A stretch of 64,000 bases of DNA. Origin: Streptomyces flavotricini (GTDB taxonomy: Bacteria; Actinomycetota; Actinomycetes; Streptomycetales; Streptomycetaceae). Of this stretch, positions 54,262-63,176 are shown piece by piece. The stretch covers positions 8,362,609 through 8,426,608 of the forward strand of contig NZ_JAINUL010000001.1 of assembly GCF_020639365.1 (NCBI RefSeq). Direction: 5' to 3'. The notes under the pieces were generated by a model, which searched no databases, was not told where the DNA came from, and saw nothing but the letters and a program-made list of their open reading frames with translations. Position 1 is the first letter of the stretch. Every line of letters begins with the position of its first letter. A program made the position numbers and the translations under genes.

Positions 54262-55617
54262 GTGAAGGACTCGAAGGACAGGCTGGAAGCACTGCGGGCC
54301 GAGATCGAGCGCCGCAACCCCGCTCAGCCCGAGTTCCACCAGGCGGTGCGGGAGGTCCTGGAGACCCTGGCTCCCGTTTTCGCCGCCCGGCCCGAGTACG
54401 CGGATCCGGCGGTGGCGTTGGTCGAGCGGCTGACGGAGCCGGAGCGGCAGATCGTGTTCCGCGTACCGTGGCAGGACGACCGCGGCCGGGTCCACGTCAA
54501 CCGCGGCTACCGCGTCGAGTTCAACAGCGCGCTGGGCCCGTACAAGGGCGGTCTGCGCTTCCACCCCTCCGTGGACATCGGCGTGGTCAAGTTCCTGGGC
54601 TTCGAGCAGATCTTCAAGAACGCGCTGACGGGGCTGGGCATCGGCGGCGGCAAGGGCGGCAGCGACTTCGACCCGCGCGGGCGCTCGGACGCCGAGGTCA
54701 TGCGGTTCTGCCAGTCGTTCATGACCGAGCTGCACCGGCACATCGGAGAGCACACCGACGTTCCGGCGGGGGACATCGGCGTCGGCGGCCGCGAGATCGG
54801 CTACCTGTTCGGCCAGTACCGGCGCATCACCAACCGCTGGGAGGCCGGGGTGCTCACCGGCAAGGGAGCAGGCTGGGGCGGCTCCGCGATCCGGCCGCAG
54901 GCCACCGGCTACGGCAGCGTCCTGTTCGCCGCCGAGATGCTGAAGGTGCGGGGCGAATCACTGGACGGCCTGTCGGCGGTGGTCTCCGGCTCGGGCAATG
55001 TGGCGCTGTACACGATCGAGAAGCTGCAGCAGCTCGGCGCGAACCCGCTGACCTGTTCGGACTCCCACGGCTACGTCGTCGACGACAAGGGCATCGACCT
55101 CGCACTGCTCAAGCAGGTCAAGGAGGTCGAGCGCGGCCGTGTGAGCGAGTACGCGCAGCGGCGCGGCTCCTCGGCGAGGTACGTGTCGGACGGGCGGATC
55201 TGGGACGTCCCGGCGGACGTGGCCTTCCCCTCCGCCACGCAGAACGAGCTGGACGGCCAGGACGCCCGGACGCTCATCTCGAACGGGATCAAGGCGGTCT
55301 CCGAGGGCGCCAACATGCCGACCACCCCGCAGGCGGTACGGCTCCTGCAGGAGGCCGGGGTCGCCTTCGGGCCCGGCAAGGCCGCCAACGCGGGCGGAGT
55401 CGCCGTCAGCGCCCTGGAGATGAGCCAGAACGCGGCCCGCATCGCCTGGAGCGCGCAGCGCGTCGAGGAGGAGCTCGCGGGCATCATGCGCTCGATCCAC
55501 GCGGTCGCGTACGAGACCGCCGAGCGGTACGGGACCCCGGGGGACTACGTGGCGGGCGCCAACATCGCCGGTTTCGAGCGGGTCGCCGACGCGATGCTCG
55601 CCCAGGGCGTCATCTGA
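54262..55617 (+). CDS. gdhA: NADP-dependent glutamate dehydrogenase
   Basis: The 451-residue enzyme converts 2-oxoglutarate and ammonium to glutamate. Visible features are YKGGLRFHPSVDIGVVKFLG (substrate lysine), GGGKGGSDFDPRGRSDAEVM (catalytic lysine) and VVSGSGNVALYTIEKLQQLG (Rossmann fold), at the length of hexameric NADP enzymes. GTG start with GGAGG six bases upstream. It is a chromosomal-type gene; a hairpin follows. Confidence 0.94.
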   Translation: MKDSKDRLEALRAEIERRNPAQPEFHQAVREVLETLAPVFAARPEYADPAVALVERLTEPERQIVFRVPWQDDRGRVHVNRGYRVEFNSALGPYKGGLRFHPSVDIGVVKFLGFEQIFKNALTGLGIGGGKGGSDFDPRGRSDAEVMRFCQSFMTELHRHIGEHTDVPAGDIGVGGREIGYLFGQYRRITNRWEAGVLTGKGAGWGGSAIRPQATGYGSVLFAAEMLKVRGESLDGLSAVVSGSGNVALYTIEKLQQLGANPLTCSDSHGYVVDDKGIDLALLKQVKEVERGRVSEYAQRRGSSARYVSDGRIWDVPADVAFPSATQNELDGQDARTLISNGIKAVSEGANMPTTPQAVRLLQEAGVAFGPGKAANAGGVAVSALEMSQNAARIAWSAQRVEEELAGIMRSIHAVAYETAERYGTPGDYVAGANIAGFERVADAMLAQGVI

Positions 55618-55642
55618 GCGCGGGACCCGAGCGCGGGCGGGA

Positions 55643-55668
55643 GGTCCGGGGGCTTCGGCTCCCGGACC
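55643..55668 (+). terminator. Terminator hairpin after gdhA
   Basis: GGTCCGGGGGC and GCTCCCGGACC pair around a TTCG tetraloop shortly after the gdhA stop, a good intrinsic terminator. Confidence 0.7.
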
Positions 55669-55802
55669 CCGCTCTTCTTCGGACCACCCCGCTCTTCTCC
55701 GGACGGCGCGGCTCTGCGGACCCGCTCCTCGAGCCCCGGTGGAGGGGGCGGGCCGTAGCCTGGGGCCGAGCTGCCGGAGTGAACACCGAGGGGGACGTGA
55801 CC

Positions 55803-57155
55803 GTGCTGACGGCGTTGGACGGGGTGTACGGGGACCGGAAGGACGCGATCTCCGTCGCGGGGCGGACCGCCTCGTACGAGGAACTGCTGGGCGCGGCCCG
55901 GGCGGTGGCCGCCGATGTGGCCGGGGCGAAGTCCTTCGCGATGACCGCGACGGCCTCCCTGGAGACCGTCGCCGCCGCGGTCGGGGGGCTGCTGGCCGGG
56001 GTGCCGTTCGTACCGCTGCCGCCCGATGCGGGGCCCGCCGAGCGCGAGCACGTCCTGCGGGACTCCGGGGCCGAGGTCGTGGAGGTGGACTTCGCCCGGC
56101 GCTCCGGCTGGACCGGGCCCGCCGCCGCGCCCGAGGACCCGGCGCTGGTGCTGTACACCTCCGGGACCACCGGCGCGCCCAAGGGAGTGGTGCTGACCGG
56201 CGCGGCGCTCGCCGCCGACCTGGACGCGCTCGCCGGAGCCTGGCAGTGGAGCGCCGAGGACACCCTCGTGCACGGGCTGCCGCTGTTCCACGTGCACGGG
56301 CTCGTACTCGGCGTGCTCGGCGCCCTGCGCACCGGCAGCCGCCTCGTGCACACCGGGCGGCCGACGCCCGGGGCGTACGCGGAGGCGGGCGGGAGCCTGT
56401 ACTTCGGGGTGCCCACCGTGTGGTCCCGCATCGCCGCGGACCCCGAGGCCGCGGGCGCGCTGTCCGCGGCCCGGCTGCTGGTGTCGGGGAGCGCGGCGCT
56501 GCCCGCGCCGGTGTTCCGGGACCTGGAGCGGCTGACGGGGCTGCGGCCGGTGGAGCGGTACGGGATGACGGAGACGCTGATCACCGTGAGCGGGCGGGCG
56601 GGCGGCGAGGTGCGGCCCGGCACGGTCGGCACCCCGCTGCCGGGGATCCGTACCCGGATCGCGGCCGAGCCGGGCGCCGAGATCGGCGAACTCCAGCTGA
56701 CCGGGCCGACCTTGTTCGCCGGGTACCTGGGCCGGCCGGAGGCCACGGCGGCCGCGTACACCGAGGACGGGTGGTTCCGCACGGGCGACATCGCGGCCGT
56801 GGACGAGGTGGACGGAGTGCACCGGATCGTGGGGCGGGCCTCCATCGACATGATCAAGACGGGCGGGTACCGGGTCGGCGCCGGGGAGATCGAGAACGCG
56901 CTGCTGGACCACCCCGGGGTGAGCGAGGCGGCGGTGGTGGGCGTGCCGGACGCGGACCTGGGGCAGCGGATCGTTGCGTTCGTGGTGGCGGCGGGGGTGA
57001 CGGGGGCGGAGCTCACGGACTTCGTCGCCGCGCACCTGTCCGTGCACAAGCGGCCGAGGGAGGTGCGGTTCGTGGCGGCGATCCCGCGCAACGCGATGGG
57101 CAAGCCGCAGAAGAAGCTGCTGCTGACGGGCGAGTACGACCCGCAGGCCGGCTGA
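55803..57155 (+). CDS. Acyl-CoA synthetase (AMP-forming)
   Basis: The 450-residue enzyme activates a carboxylic acid to an acyl-CoA. Motifs are LYTSGTTGAPKGVVLTG, YGMTETLITVSGRAG, GWFRTGDIAAVDEV, GYRVGAGEIENALLDHPGV and the catalytic-Lys region MGKPQKKLL. The N-terminal domain is shorter than usual. The GTG at 55803 has GAGGGGG eight bases upstream; a GTG at 55797 is an alternative. Confidence 0.9.
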   Translation: MLTALDGVYGDRKDAISVAGRTASYEELLGAARAVAADVAGAKSFAMTATASLETVAAAVGGLLAGVPFVPLPPDAGPAEREHVLRDSGAEVVEVDFARRSGWTGPAAAPEDPALVLYTSGTTGAPKGVVLTGAALAADLDALAGAWQWSAEDTLVHGLPLFHVHGLVLGVLGALRTGSRLVHTGRPTPGAYAEAGGSLYFGVPTVWSRIAADPEAAGALSAARLLVSGSAALPAPVFRDLERLTGLRPVERYGMTETLITVSGRAGGEVRPGTVGTPLPGIRTRIAAEPGAEIGELQLTGPTLFAGYLGRPEATAAAYTEDGWFRTGDIAAVDEVDGVHRIVGRASIDMIKTGGYRVGAGEIENALLDHPGVSEAAVVGVPDADLGQRIVAFVVAAGVTGAELTDFVAAHLSVHKRPREVRFVAAIPRNAMGKPQKKLLLTGEYDPQAG

Positions 57156-57198
57156 GGCGGCGCGGGGCCCGGCGGGGGCCGCCGCGCGCCGGAGTCCG

Positions 57199-58488
57199 TT
57201 ACACCGGCCGGTTCTCGGGCGAGGAGCCGATCGCGCTGCCGTGGGGGGCGTCGTCCCCGAGGGCGGCGGCACGCAGCGCCGCCTCGACCCGGCGGTTGCT
57301 CGTCATGGTCGCGGTGACGGCGGTCATGGCGAGGAGGAGGCCGGAGGCGGCGTAGAGCGGGGTGCGCACGTCGTAGGTGGTGGCCAGCCAGCCGCCGAGG
57401 AAGGCGCCGAACGGGGCGGCGCACATGGCGAGCATGCGGGAGGTGGAGGCGACCCGGCCCATCAGGTGGGCGGGGACGATCGCCTGTCGGAGGGAGGGGG
57501 CGAGCACCATCGTGGCGCCCATGCCCGCCCCGCAGACGGCGAGCGCGAGGCCGGCGACGTACGGGTTCGGGGCGGCGGCAAGGCCCAGGACGGCGAGTCC
57601 CTCGACCGCGGCCGTGCAGGTCAGCGCGGTGCCGGTGCCGAGGCGCCGGCCGAGGAAGGAGGCGATGCCCGCGCCGAGCAGGCCACCGGTGGCTTCGGCC
57701 GTGAGGAGCAGGCCGAAGCCGAAGGTGCCGGTGCCGAGACGGTCGTGAGCGAAGAGGGCGAGTACGGTCTCCACGGCGATGAAGGCGATGTTCCCGACCG
57801 CCGGACGCAGCGCGAGCCCGAGCAGCAGCCTGTTCCGAAAGACGTGGGCGGCGCCGGCCCGCGCCTGCCGCAGCAGCGACTCACGGGCCTGCGGGACGGG
57901 CCGGGGCGCTGCGGGCAGCGACCGTACGAGCAGTGCGGAGAGGGCGAACGAGACCGCGTCGGCGAGCAGCGGCACCGCCCGCCCGAGCGCGAGCAGGGCA
58001 CTGCCCGCCGGCGGCCCGGCGAAGCCGGACGCGGCGGTCTGGGTGCCGCGCAGGCGGGAGTTGGCGCGCTCCAGGAGTGCGGGGTCGCGGCCGAGCAGAT
58101 CCGGCAGATAGGCCGTGGCGGCCGTGTCGAAGAAGAGTCCGCCGAGGCCGAGCAGGAAGGCGACGGCCGCGAGCAGTGGAATGCCCAGTACGTCGAGCGC
58201 CGCCGCTGCCGCCGGTATCGCGAGCAGCACCGCGCGCGCCGCGTCCGTGACCCACATCGTGCGCCGGCGGTCCCAGCGGTCCACCAGCGCGCCGCCGAGC
58301 ACCCCGAAGAGCAGCCACGGCAGAGTTCCGGCGGCGGTGACGACAGCGAGCGCCATCGGATCGCGCGTCAGTGTCAGCGCGAGCAGCGGCAGCGCGGCAT
58401 GCGTCACCCCGTCACCGAACGAGGAGACCGTCTGCGCGGTCCACAGACGCCCGAATCCGGTCGGCAACTTCCTTGAATCCGAGGTCAC
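57199..58488 (-). CDS. MFS transporter (enterobactin-exporter type)
   Basis: The 429-residue protein has about twelve membrane helices, starting SFGDGVTHAALPLLALTLTR and with GGALVDRWDRRRTMWVTD. It resembles macrolide/siderophore exporters. Its ATG overlaps the stop of the upstream regulator gene by ATGA, so the two are co-transcribed. Confidence 0.9.
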   Translation of the reverse strand: MTSDSRKLPTGFGRLWTAQTVSSFGDGVTHAALPLLALTLTRDPMALAVVTAAGTLPWLLFGVLGGALVDRWDRRRTMWVTDAARAVLLAIPAAAAALDVLGIPLLAAVAFLLGLGGLFFDTAATAYLPDLLGRDPALLERANSRLRGTQTAASGFAGPPAGSALLALGRAVPLLADAVSFALSALLVRSLPAAPRPVPQARESLLRQARAGAAHVFRNRLLLGLALRPAVGNIAFIAVETVLALFAHDRLGTGTFGFGLLLTAEATGGLLGAGIASFLGRRLGTGTALTCTAAVEGLAVLGLAAAPNPYVAGLALAVCGAGMGATMVLAPSLRQAIVPAHLMGRVASTSRMLAMCAAPFGAFLGGWLATTYDVRTPLYAASGLLLAMTAVTATMTSNRRVEAALRAAALGDDAPHGSAIGSSPENRPV

Positions 58489-59024
58489 TTGGCGTCCCCT
58501 TCGGTCTGGCGGCGCGGTGCCGGGTGGAACAGCGCGAAGACGAACGAGGCGTCGGGCAGCGACGGGTCGGACAGCTGCCGGTACTCGTGGGCCAGTGCCT
58601 CCAGCCGCGCACCCAGCTCCGCGAACTGTTCGTCGGTGAGCCGCAGATGCGCCATCCCCACGTGCCGCTCGCCGTCCGCCGGCGCTGCCTCCAGGTCCGC
58701 CACCGCGTGCCGCATCAGCACGTCCGGCCCTCCCTCGCCCGGATCCGGCAGCACGATCGACCGCGCGGCCATGGCGTAGTACCGCTCGGTGACCCCCCGG
58801 ACCTTCCGCGTACGCACCACCTTCACCAGGCCGGCCCGCTCCAGCAGCCGTACGTGGTAGCTGGAACTCCCTTTCGCGAGGCCGACCCGTTCGGCGATCT
58901 GCGTGATCGTCGCGGGCTCGAAGCGGAGGACGGCCATGATCCGGTGACGCGTGAGATTGGAGACGGCGCGCAGCTGCTCGTCAGTGGTGACGTGGATCGT
59001 CTCGGGAAGATCGTCGGTAGGCAT
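58485..59024 (-). CDS. ArsR-like winged-helix regulator
   Basis: The 179-residue protein has LRAVSNLTRHRIMAVLRFEP and the recognition helix ITQIAERVGLAKGSSSYHVR, typical of ArsR-type HTH_20 repressors. The C-terminal helical domain may sense a ligand. It leads the exporter operon and its start lies 76 bases from the phased TGG-octamer array. Confidence 0.9.
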   Translation of the reverse strand: MPTDDLPETIHVTTDEQLRAVSNLTRHRIMAVLRFEPATITQIAERVGLAKGSSSYHVRLLERAGLVKVVRTRKVRGVTERYYAMAARSIVLPDPGEGGPDVLMRHAVADLEAAPADGERHVGMAHLRLTDEQFAELGARLEALAHEYRQLSDPSLPDASFVFALFHPAPRRQTEGDAK

Positions 59025-59100
59025 GGATTAATGGTCAACACTTCTTGACCATTGCGCAAGGGGTTTGCCGCAGGAGGTGCCGCCGGTCGGCGTGTCGGTG

Positions 59101-59318
59101 TGGTGCCACGTGGCGCTGCGTGGCACCACGTGGCATCACTCGGTGCCATGTGGTGCCACGTGGCGCTATCGAAGATGCGTGGGTGTGCGTGATGCCCTCG
59201 CGATCCCGGTGGATTTTTCGGCGTTTCCGCAGGTGGGGGAGGGTTGTGCGCGATCGGTGCCACCTCTGGCGCCATGGGTGCTTGCGCATGGTGCCATTGT
59301 GGTGCCATCATGGAGCCA
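59101..59318. promoter_or_regulatory. Helically phased TGGTGCCA-type operator array
   Basis: Octamers of the form TGGYGCCA recur at 59101, 59111, 59121, 59131, 59141, 59151 and 59161, exactly 10 bases apart, then at 59255, 59267, 59289, 59300 and 59311, about 11-12 or 22 bases apart. The last reaches the ATG of the RHH gene. Sites on one helix face are typical for ribbon-helix-helix repressors binding cooperatively. This suggests the protein at 59318 represses its own operon and perhaps the divergent one. Confidence 0.7.
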
Positions 59319-59842
59319 TGGACCTCACGCCTTATGTCGACAACCTTCGCCGCGAACTCGCGGTGGCCGCCGAAGCCGGTGGGGAAGACGCCCGGAAGCT
59401 GGCCGAGCGGCTCACGGCCCCTCTGGAATCGGCGACCCGGCTGACCATGCTCAACGTGCTCTCCGCCGCGATGGACGAGATCACCCGCGAGCTCGCCCCC
59501 GGCTCGGTCGACGTACGGCTGCGCGGACTGGACCCCGACTTCGTCGTGACGCTGCCGCCCGCCGGGAGCGGCGCCCCCGCGGAGCCGGACGCGTTCTTCG
59601 AACCGCTGCCGGCCGCAGCCGCGGCCCCGGCCGAGGGCGACGAGGGCGGCACCGCCCGCGTCAACCTGCGCCTGCCGGCCCACCTCAAGGCGCGCGCCGA
59701 GGAGGCCGCGAACCGCGAGGGCCTGTCGGTCAACGCCTGGCTGGTCCGGGCCGTGTCGGCCGCGGTCGACGGCAGCGCCCGGCCGCGGCCGGCGGAGAAG
59801 ACCCAGAGCGTCGGACAGAGCATCACCGGCTGGGTGCGCTAG
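59318..59842 (+). CDS. Ribbon-helix-helix regulator (HicB/CopG-like)
   Basis: The 174-residue protein has an N-terminal acidic helical part (MDLTPYVDNLRRELAVAAEA) and a C-terminal RHH domain (TARVNLRLPAHLKARAEEAA then REGLSVNAWLVRAVSAAV). RHH dimers bind short palindromes, and a phased set of such palindromes precedes the gene. It leads an operon with DUF4097 and ABC exporter genes; no toxin gene is adjacent. Confidence 0.85.
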   Translation: MDLTPYVDNLRRELAVAAEAGGEDARKLAERLTAPLESATRLTMLNVLSAAMDEITRELAPGSVDVRLRGLDPDFVVTLPPAGSGAPAEPDAFFEPLPAAAAAPAEGDEGGTARVNLRLPAHLKARAEEAANREGLSVNAWLVRAVSAAVDGSARPRPAEKTQSVGQSITGWVR

Positions 59843-59927
59843 CCCTCAAGCCCCGGGCCCCGGGCCCCGGCTCCAGCCCGCAACACGCCACCACTCCACC
59901 CCACAGACCCAAGAGGACGGGACAGCC

Positions 59928-60770
59928 ATGCCTTCTTTCGACACCCCCGAACCGATCTCGGCCACGGCGCGCGTGGAGGCCGGTTCCATCCAGTTCGTCG
60001 CCGGCGACCGTACCGACACCGTCGTCGAGGTCAACCCCCGCGACCCGAAGAAGGACCTGGACGTGCGGACGGCCGAACAGACCGAGGTCGCGTACTCGGG
60101 CGGCGTACTGACCGTCAGGACGCCCAAGTCCAACATGTTCGGCCGCACCGGCGTCGTCGACGTGACGGTCGAGCTGCCCACCGGCTCGCGCATCGACATG
60201 ACCGGCTCCTGGACCCAGGTGCTCGGCGAGGGCCGGCTCGGTGAGGTCCGTGTGAAGACCTCCTCCGGCGACGTCCGCCTCGACACCACCGGGCCGCTGC
60301 ACCTGAAGGCCTCGCACGGGTCCATCACCGTCGACCGCGTCGAGGGCGCCGCCGAGATCACCACCAGCTCCGGCAGCCTGCGCGTCGGACTCGTCGACGG
60401 GTCCGCCGTCCTGAAGAACTCGCACGGCACCACGACGGTCGGCGCCGCGACCGGCGAGCTGCGCGTCAGCGGCGCCAACGGCGACATCGAGATCCGGCGT
60501 GCCGAGGACTCGGTCACCGCGACCACCGCCCACGGAACCCTGCGCGTCGGCGAAGTGGTGCGCGGCACCGTCCAGTTGGAGACCTCGTACGGGGCCATCG
60601 AGGTCGGTGTCCGCGAGGGCACGGCCGCCTGGCTCGACGTCAGCTCCGCCTCCGGCCAGGTGCGCAACGCGCTCACCCCGTCCGAGACCCCGGGAGGGAC
60701 CGAGGAGACCGTCCAGGTCCGCGCCCGCACCCGGCACGGCAACATCGACGTCCGCCGCGCCAAGGCCTGA
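59928..60770 (+). CDS. DUF4097 beta-helix protein
   Basis: The 280-residue protein consists of repeating strand units (VRVKTSSGDVRLDTTGPLHL, ITTSSGSLRVGLVDGSAVLK, ATTAHGTLRVGEVVRGTVQL) that form a right-handed beta-helix. It has no signal peptide. DUF4097 proteins often accompany transporters and may sense or bind a ligand at the membrane. It lies between the RHH regulator and ABC exporter. Confidence 0.88.
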   Translation: MPSFDTPEPISATARVEAGSIQFVAGDRTDTVVEVNPRDPKKDLDVRTAEQTEVAYSGGVLTVRTPKSNMFGRTGVVDVTVELPTGSRIDMTGSWTQVLGEGRLGEVRVKTSSGDVRLDTTGPLHLKASHGSITVDRVEGAAEITTSSGSLRVGLVDGSAVLKNSHGTTTVGAATGELRVSGANGDIEIRRAEDSVTATTAHGTLRVGEVVRGTVQLETSYGAIEVGVREGTAAWLDVSSASGQVRNALTPSETPGGTEETVQVRARTRHGNIDVRRAKA

Positions 60771-60832
60771 GCCCACACACCCCCCGAACGACGCCGTCTT
60801 CCGACCACTTCACCCTTCGAACGGAGGGCCCC

Positions 60833-61831
60833 ATGCCTTCTTCTGTCATGCCCACGCCAAAGCGCGCGGACGGTCACACGTCGCCCGCCGCCGTCTCCAC
60901 CACCGGTCTGCGCAAGTCGTACGGCGACAAGACCGTCCTCGACGGCGTCGATCTGCACATCCCGGCCGGATCCGTGTTCGCCCTGCTCGGGCCCAACGGC
61001 GCCGGCAAGACCACCGTCGTGAAGATCCTGTCCACGCTCATCACCGCCGACGGCGGCCAGGCCCGGGTCGCGGGCCACGACATCGCCGCCTCGCCGGAAG
61101 GGGTGCGCGCCGCGATCGGCGTCACCGGGCAGTTCTCCGCCGTCGACGGGCTCATCACCGGCGAGGAGAACATGCTCCTCATGGCGGACCTGCACCACCT
61201 CTCCCGCAGCGGGGGACGGCGCGTCGCCGCGGAGCTGCTGGAGCGCTTCGACCTGGTGGAGGCGGCCAAGAAGCCGGCCTCCACGTACTCCGGCGGCATG
61301 AAGCGCCGCCTCGACATCGCCATGACGCTGGTCGGCGACCCGCGGATCATCTTCCTGGACGAGCCGACCACGGGTCTCGACCCGCGCAGCCGCCACAACA
61401 TGTGGCAGATCATCCGCGAGCTGGTCACGGACGGCGTCACGGTCTTCCTCACCACGCAGTACCTGGAGGAGGCCGACCAGCTCGCCGACCGCATCGCCGT
61501 ACTGAACAACGGCAGGATCGCGGCCGAGGGCACCGCCGAGGAGCTGAAGCGGCTGATCCCCGGCGGACACGTCCGCCTGCGCTTCTCCGACCCGGCCGCG
61601 TACCGGAACGCCACCCTCGCGCTCCGCGAGGTCACCCGGGACGACGAGGCGCTGTCGCTCCAGATCTCCAGTGACGGCAGCCAGCGCGAGCTGCGCTCCC
61701 TCCTCGACCGGCTGGACTCCGCCGGCATCGAGGCGGACGAGCTGACGGTCCACACCCCCGACCTCGACGACGTGTTCTTCGCCCTGACCGGCGGCACCGA
61801 CACCGACCAGCCCAAGGAGACCGCCCGATGA
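60833..61831 (+). CDS. DrrA-like ABC exporter ATPase
   Basis: The 332-residue ATPase has Walker A GPNGAGKTTVVKIL, signature YSGGMKRRLDIAMTL and Walker B IIFLDEPTTGLDPRSR, with the DrrA-type C-terminal domain. It powers export of hydrophobic drugs with the following permease, which overlaps it by ATGA. It is a typical self-resistance exporter family. Confidence 0.92.
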   Translation: MPSSVMPTPKRADGHTSPAAVSTTGLRKSYGDKTVLDGVDLHIPAGSVFALLGPNGAGKTTVVKILSTLITADGGQARVAGHDIAASPEGVRAAIGVTGQFSAVDGLITGEENMLLMADLHHLSRSGGRRVAAELLERFDLVEAAKKPASTYSGGMKRRLDIAMTLVGDPRIIFLDEPTTGLDPRSRHNMWQIIRELVTDGVTVFLTTQYLEEADQLADRIAVLNNGRIAAEGTAEELKRLIPGGHVRLRFSDPAAYRNATLALREVTRDDEALSLQISSDGSQRELRSLLDRLDSAGIEADELTVHTPDLDDVFFALTGGTDTDQPKETAR

Positions 61832-62616
61832 GCACGCTCGCCCTCGCCGTCCGCGACTCGTCCACGATGCTGCGCCGCAACCTCCTGCACGCGCGCCGCT
61901 ATCCGTCGATGACCCTGAACCTGCTGCTGACACCGATCATGCTGCTGCTGCTCTTCGTCTACGTCTTCGGCGACGTGATGAGCGCGGGCATGGGCGGCGG
62001 CGCCGACCGCTCCGCGTACGTCGCCTACCTCGTGCCGGGCCTCCTGCTGATGACCGTCGGCTCCACCACGATCGGTACCGCGGTGTCCGTCTCCAACGAC
62101 ATGACCGAGGGCATCATCGCCCGCTTCCGCACGATGGCGATCCACCGGGGCTCGGTGCTCGTCGGACACGTCGTCGGCAGCGTGCTGCAGTCCGTCGCCA
62201 GCGTGGTCCTGGTGGGGGCCGTGGGCGTGGCCATCGGCTTCCGCTCCGTGGACGCGACCGCCTTGGAATGGCTCGCGGCGTTCGGACTGCTCACCCTGTT
62301 CGCCCTGGCGCTCACCTGGATCGCGGTCGGGATGGGCATGGTCAGCCCGAACGCCGAGGCGGCCAGCAACAACGCGATGCCGCTGATCTTCCTCCCGCTC
62401 ATCTCCAGCGCCTTCGTCCCGGTCGACGCCATGCCCGGCTGGTTCCGGCCGGTCGCCGAGTACCAGCCGTTCACGCCGGCCATCGAGACGCTGCGCGGGC
62501 TGCTGCTCGGCACGGAGATCGGCATCAACGGGTGGCTCGCGCTCGGCTGGTGCCTGGCGCTCTCCGTGCTCGGCTACTTCTGGTCGAAGTCGGCCTTCGA
62601 CCGGGACCCGAAGTAG
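61828..62616 (+). CDS. DrrB-like ABC exporter permease
   Basis: The 262-residue ABC-2 permease has six membrane helices and the family pattern MLRRNLLHARRYPSMTLNLL, with FRTMAIHRGSVLVGHVVGS and FVPVDAMPGWFRPVAEYQPF. It forms the transport channel with the upstream ATPase. A perfect hairpin follows after 25 bases. Confidence 0.92.
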   Translation: MSTLALAVRDSSTMLRRNLLHARRYPSMTLNLLLTPIMLLLLFVYVFGDVMSAGMGGGADRSAYVAYLVPGLLLMTVGSTTIGTAVSVSNDMTEGIIARFRTMAIHRGSVLVGHVVGSVLQSVASVVLVGAVGVAIGFRSVDATALEWLAAFGLLTLFALALTWIAVGMGMVSPNAEAASNNAMPLIFLPLISSAFVPVDAMPGWFRPVAEYQPFTPAIETLRGLLLGTEIGINGWLALGWCLALSVLGYFWSKSAFDRDPK

Positions 62617-62641
62617 CCGGGGACCGGCCCGGCCCGCCCCC

Positions 62642-62682
62642 GGGGCGGCGCACCCCGACACCGTGTCGGGGTGCGCCGCCCC
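62642..62682 (+). terminator. Perfect 19-bp terminator hairpin
   Basis: GGGGCGGCGCACCCCGACA pairs perfectly with its downstream complement around a 3-base loop, directly after the ABC operon. It is the strongest hairpin in the window. Confidence 0.85.
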
Positions 62683-62693
62683 TCCGCGTCGTT

Positions 62694-63163
62694 CAGTCGC
62701 TGCTCTCTTCCCGCCGGAGCGGGCATCCAGAACCGCTCAAGAAGACCCGGAGCGCGGCGGGCGGGGGGCAGCGACTGAGGAAAAGCGACTGAGCGACTCT
62801 TCGGTCGCTCTCAGGGCGGGAGAGAAAGCCCAGGTCAGATGGCATGGCTGGGGAAAACAGCGACTGAAGCGACTCAAGGTCCGGGTATATGGAGACATTG
62901 GCGTGCGCGTGCGCATGCGCGTGTGCGCGTCATATATAGGGGTCTTGAGTCGCTTCAGTCGCTGTTCCGTCTTGCGCAAGGCTGTGACCTGGTGTTCTGT
63001 GAGCGACTCAGCGAGCGACCGAACGGGGCCCGGTCGCTGCGCCTTCAGTCGCTCAGTCGCTGGGGCCGCTCGTGGACGCGTACATCTGTTCTGGCTCATA
63101 TGCCTCTCGCCTCCCACCGGTTTCGCTAACCTGTTGTCGGGCGTTGAGTCGCTTCAGTCGCTG
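62694..63163. repeat. Iteron array 2 with alternating Pu-Py tract (second candidate origin)
   Basis: AGCGACTGA/TCAGTCGCT units occur about a dozen times (62694, 62770, 62784-62799, 62859-62877, 62944-62964, 63001-63020, 63043-63061, 63141-63163), many in 9-bp tandem. In the middle, 62900-62930 is alternating purine-pyrimidine (GCGTGCGCGTGCGCATGCGC and on), followed by CATATATA. The layout copies array 1 at 35 kb but with C for G at one iteron position. A primase-polymerase gene follows at 63177. No gene is apparent within it. Confidence 0.7.
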
Positions 63164-63176
63164 ATGGGGGAAGTGA

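Noticed and set aside
54108..57155. One 1015-residue protein spanning gdhA and the synthetase
   Set aside because: The frame is antisense-free but differs from the gdhA frame and becomes protein-like only from 55803; a terminator lies between.
59318..59842. HicAB toxin-antitoxin system
   Set aside because: Only an RHH protein is present; no HicA-like small basic partner is adjacent, and the downstream genes are DUF4097 and ABC exporter.
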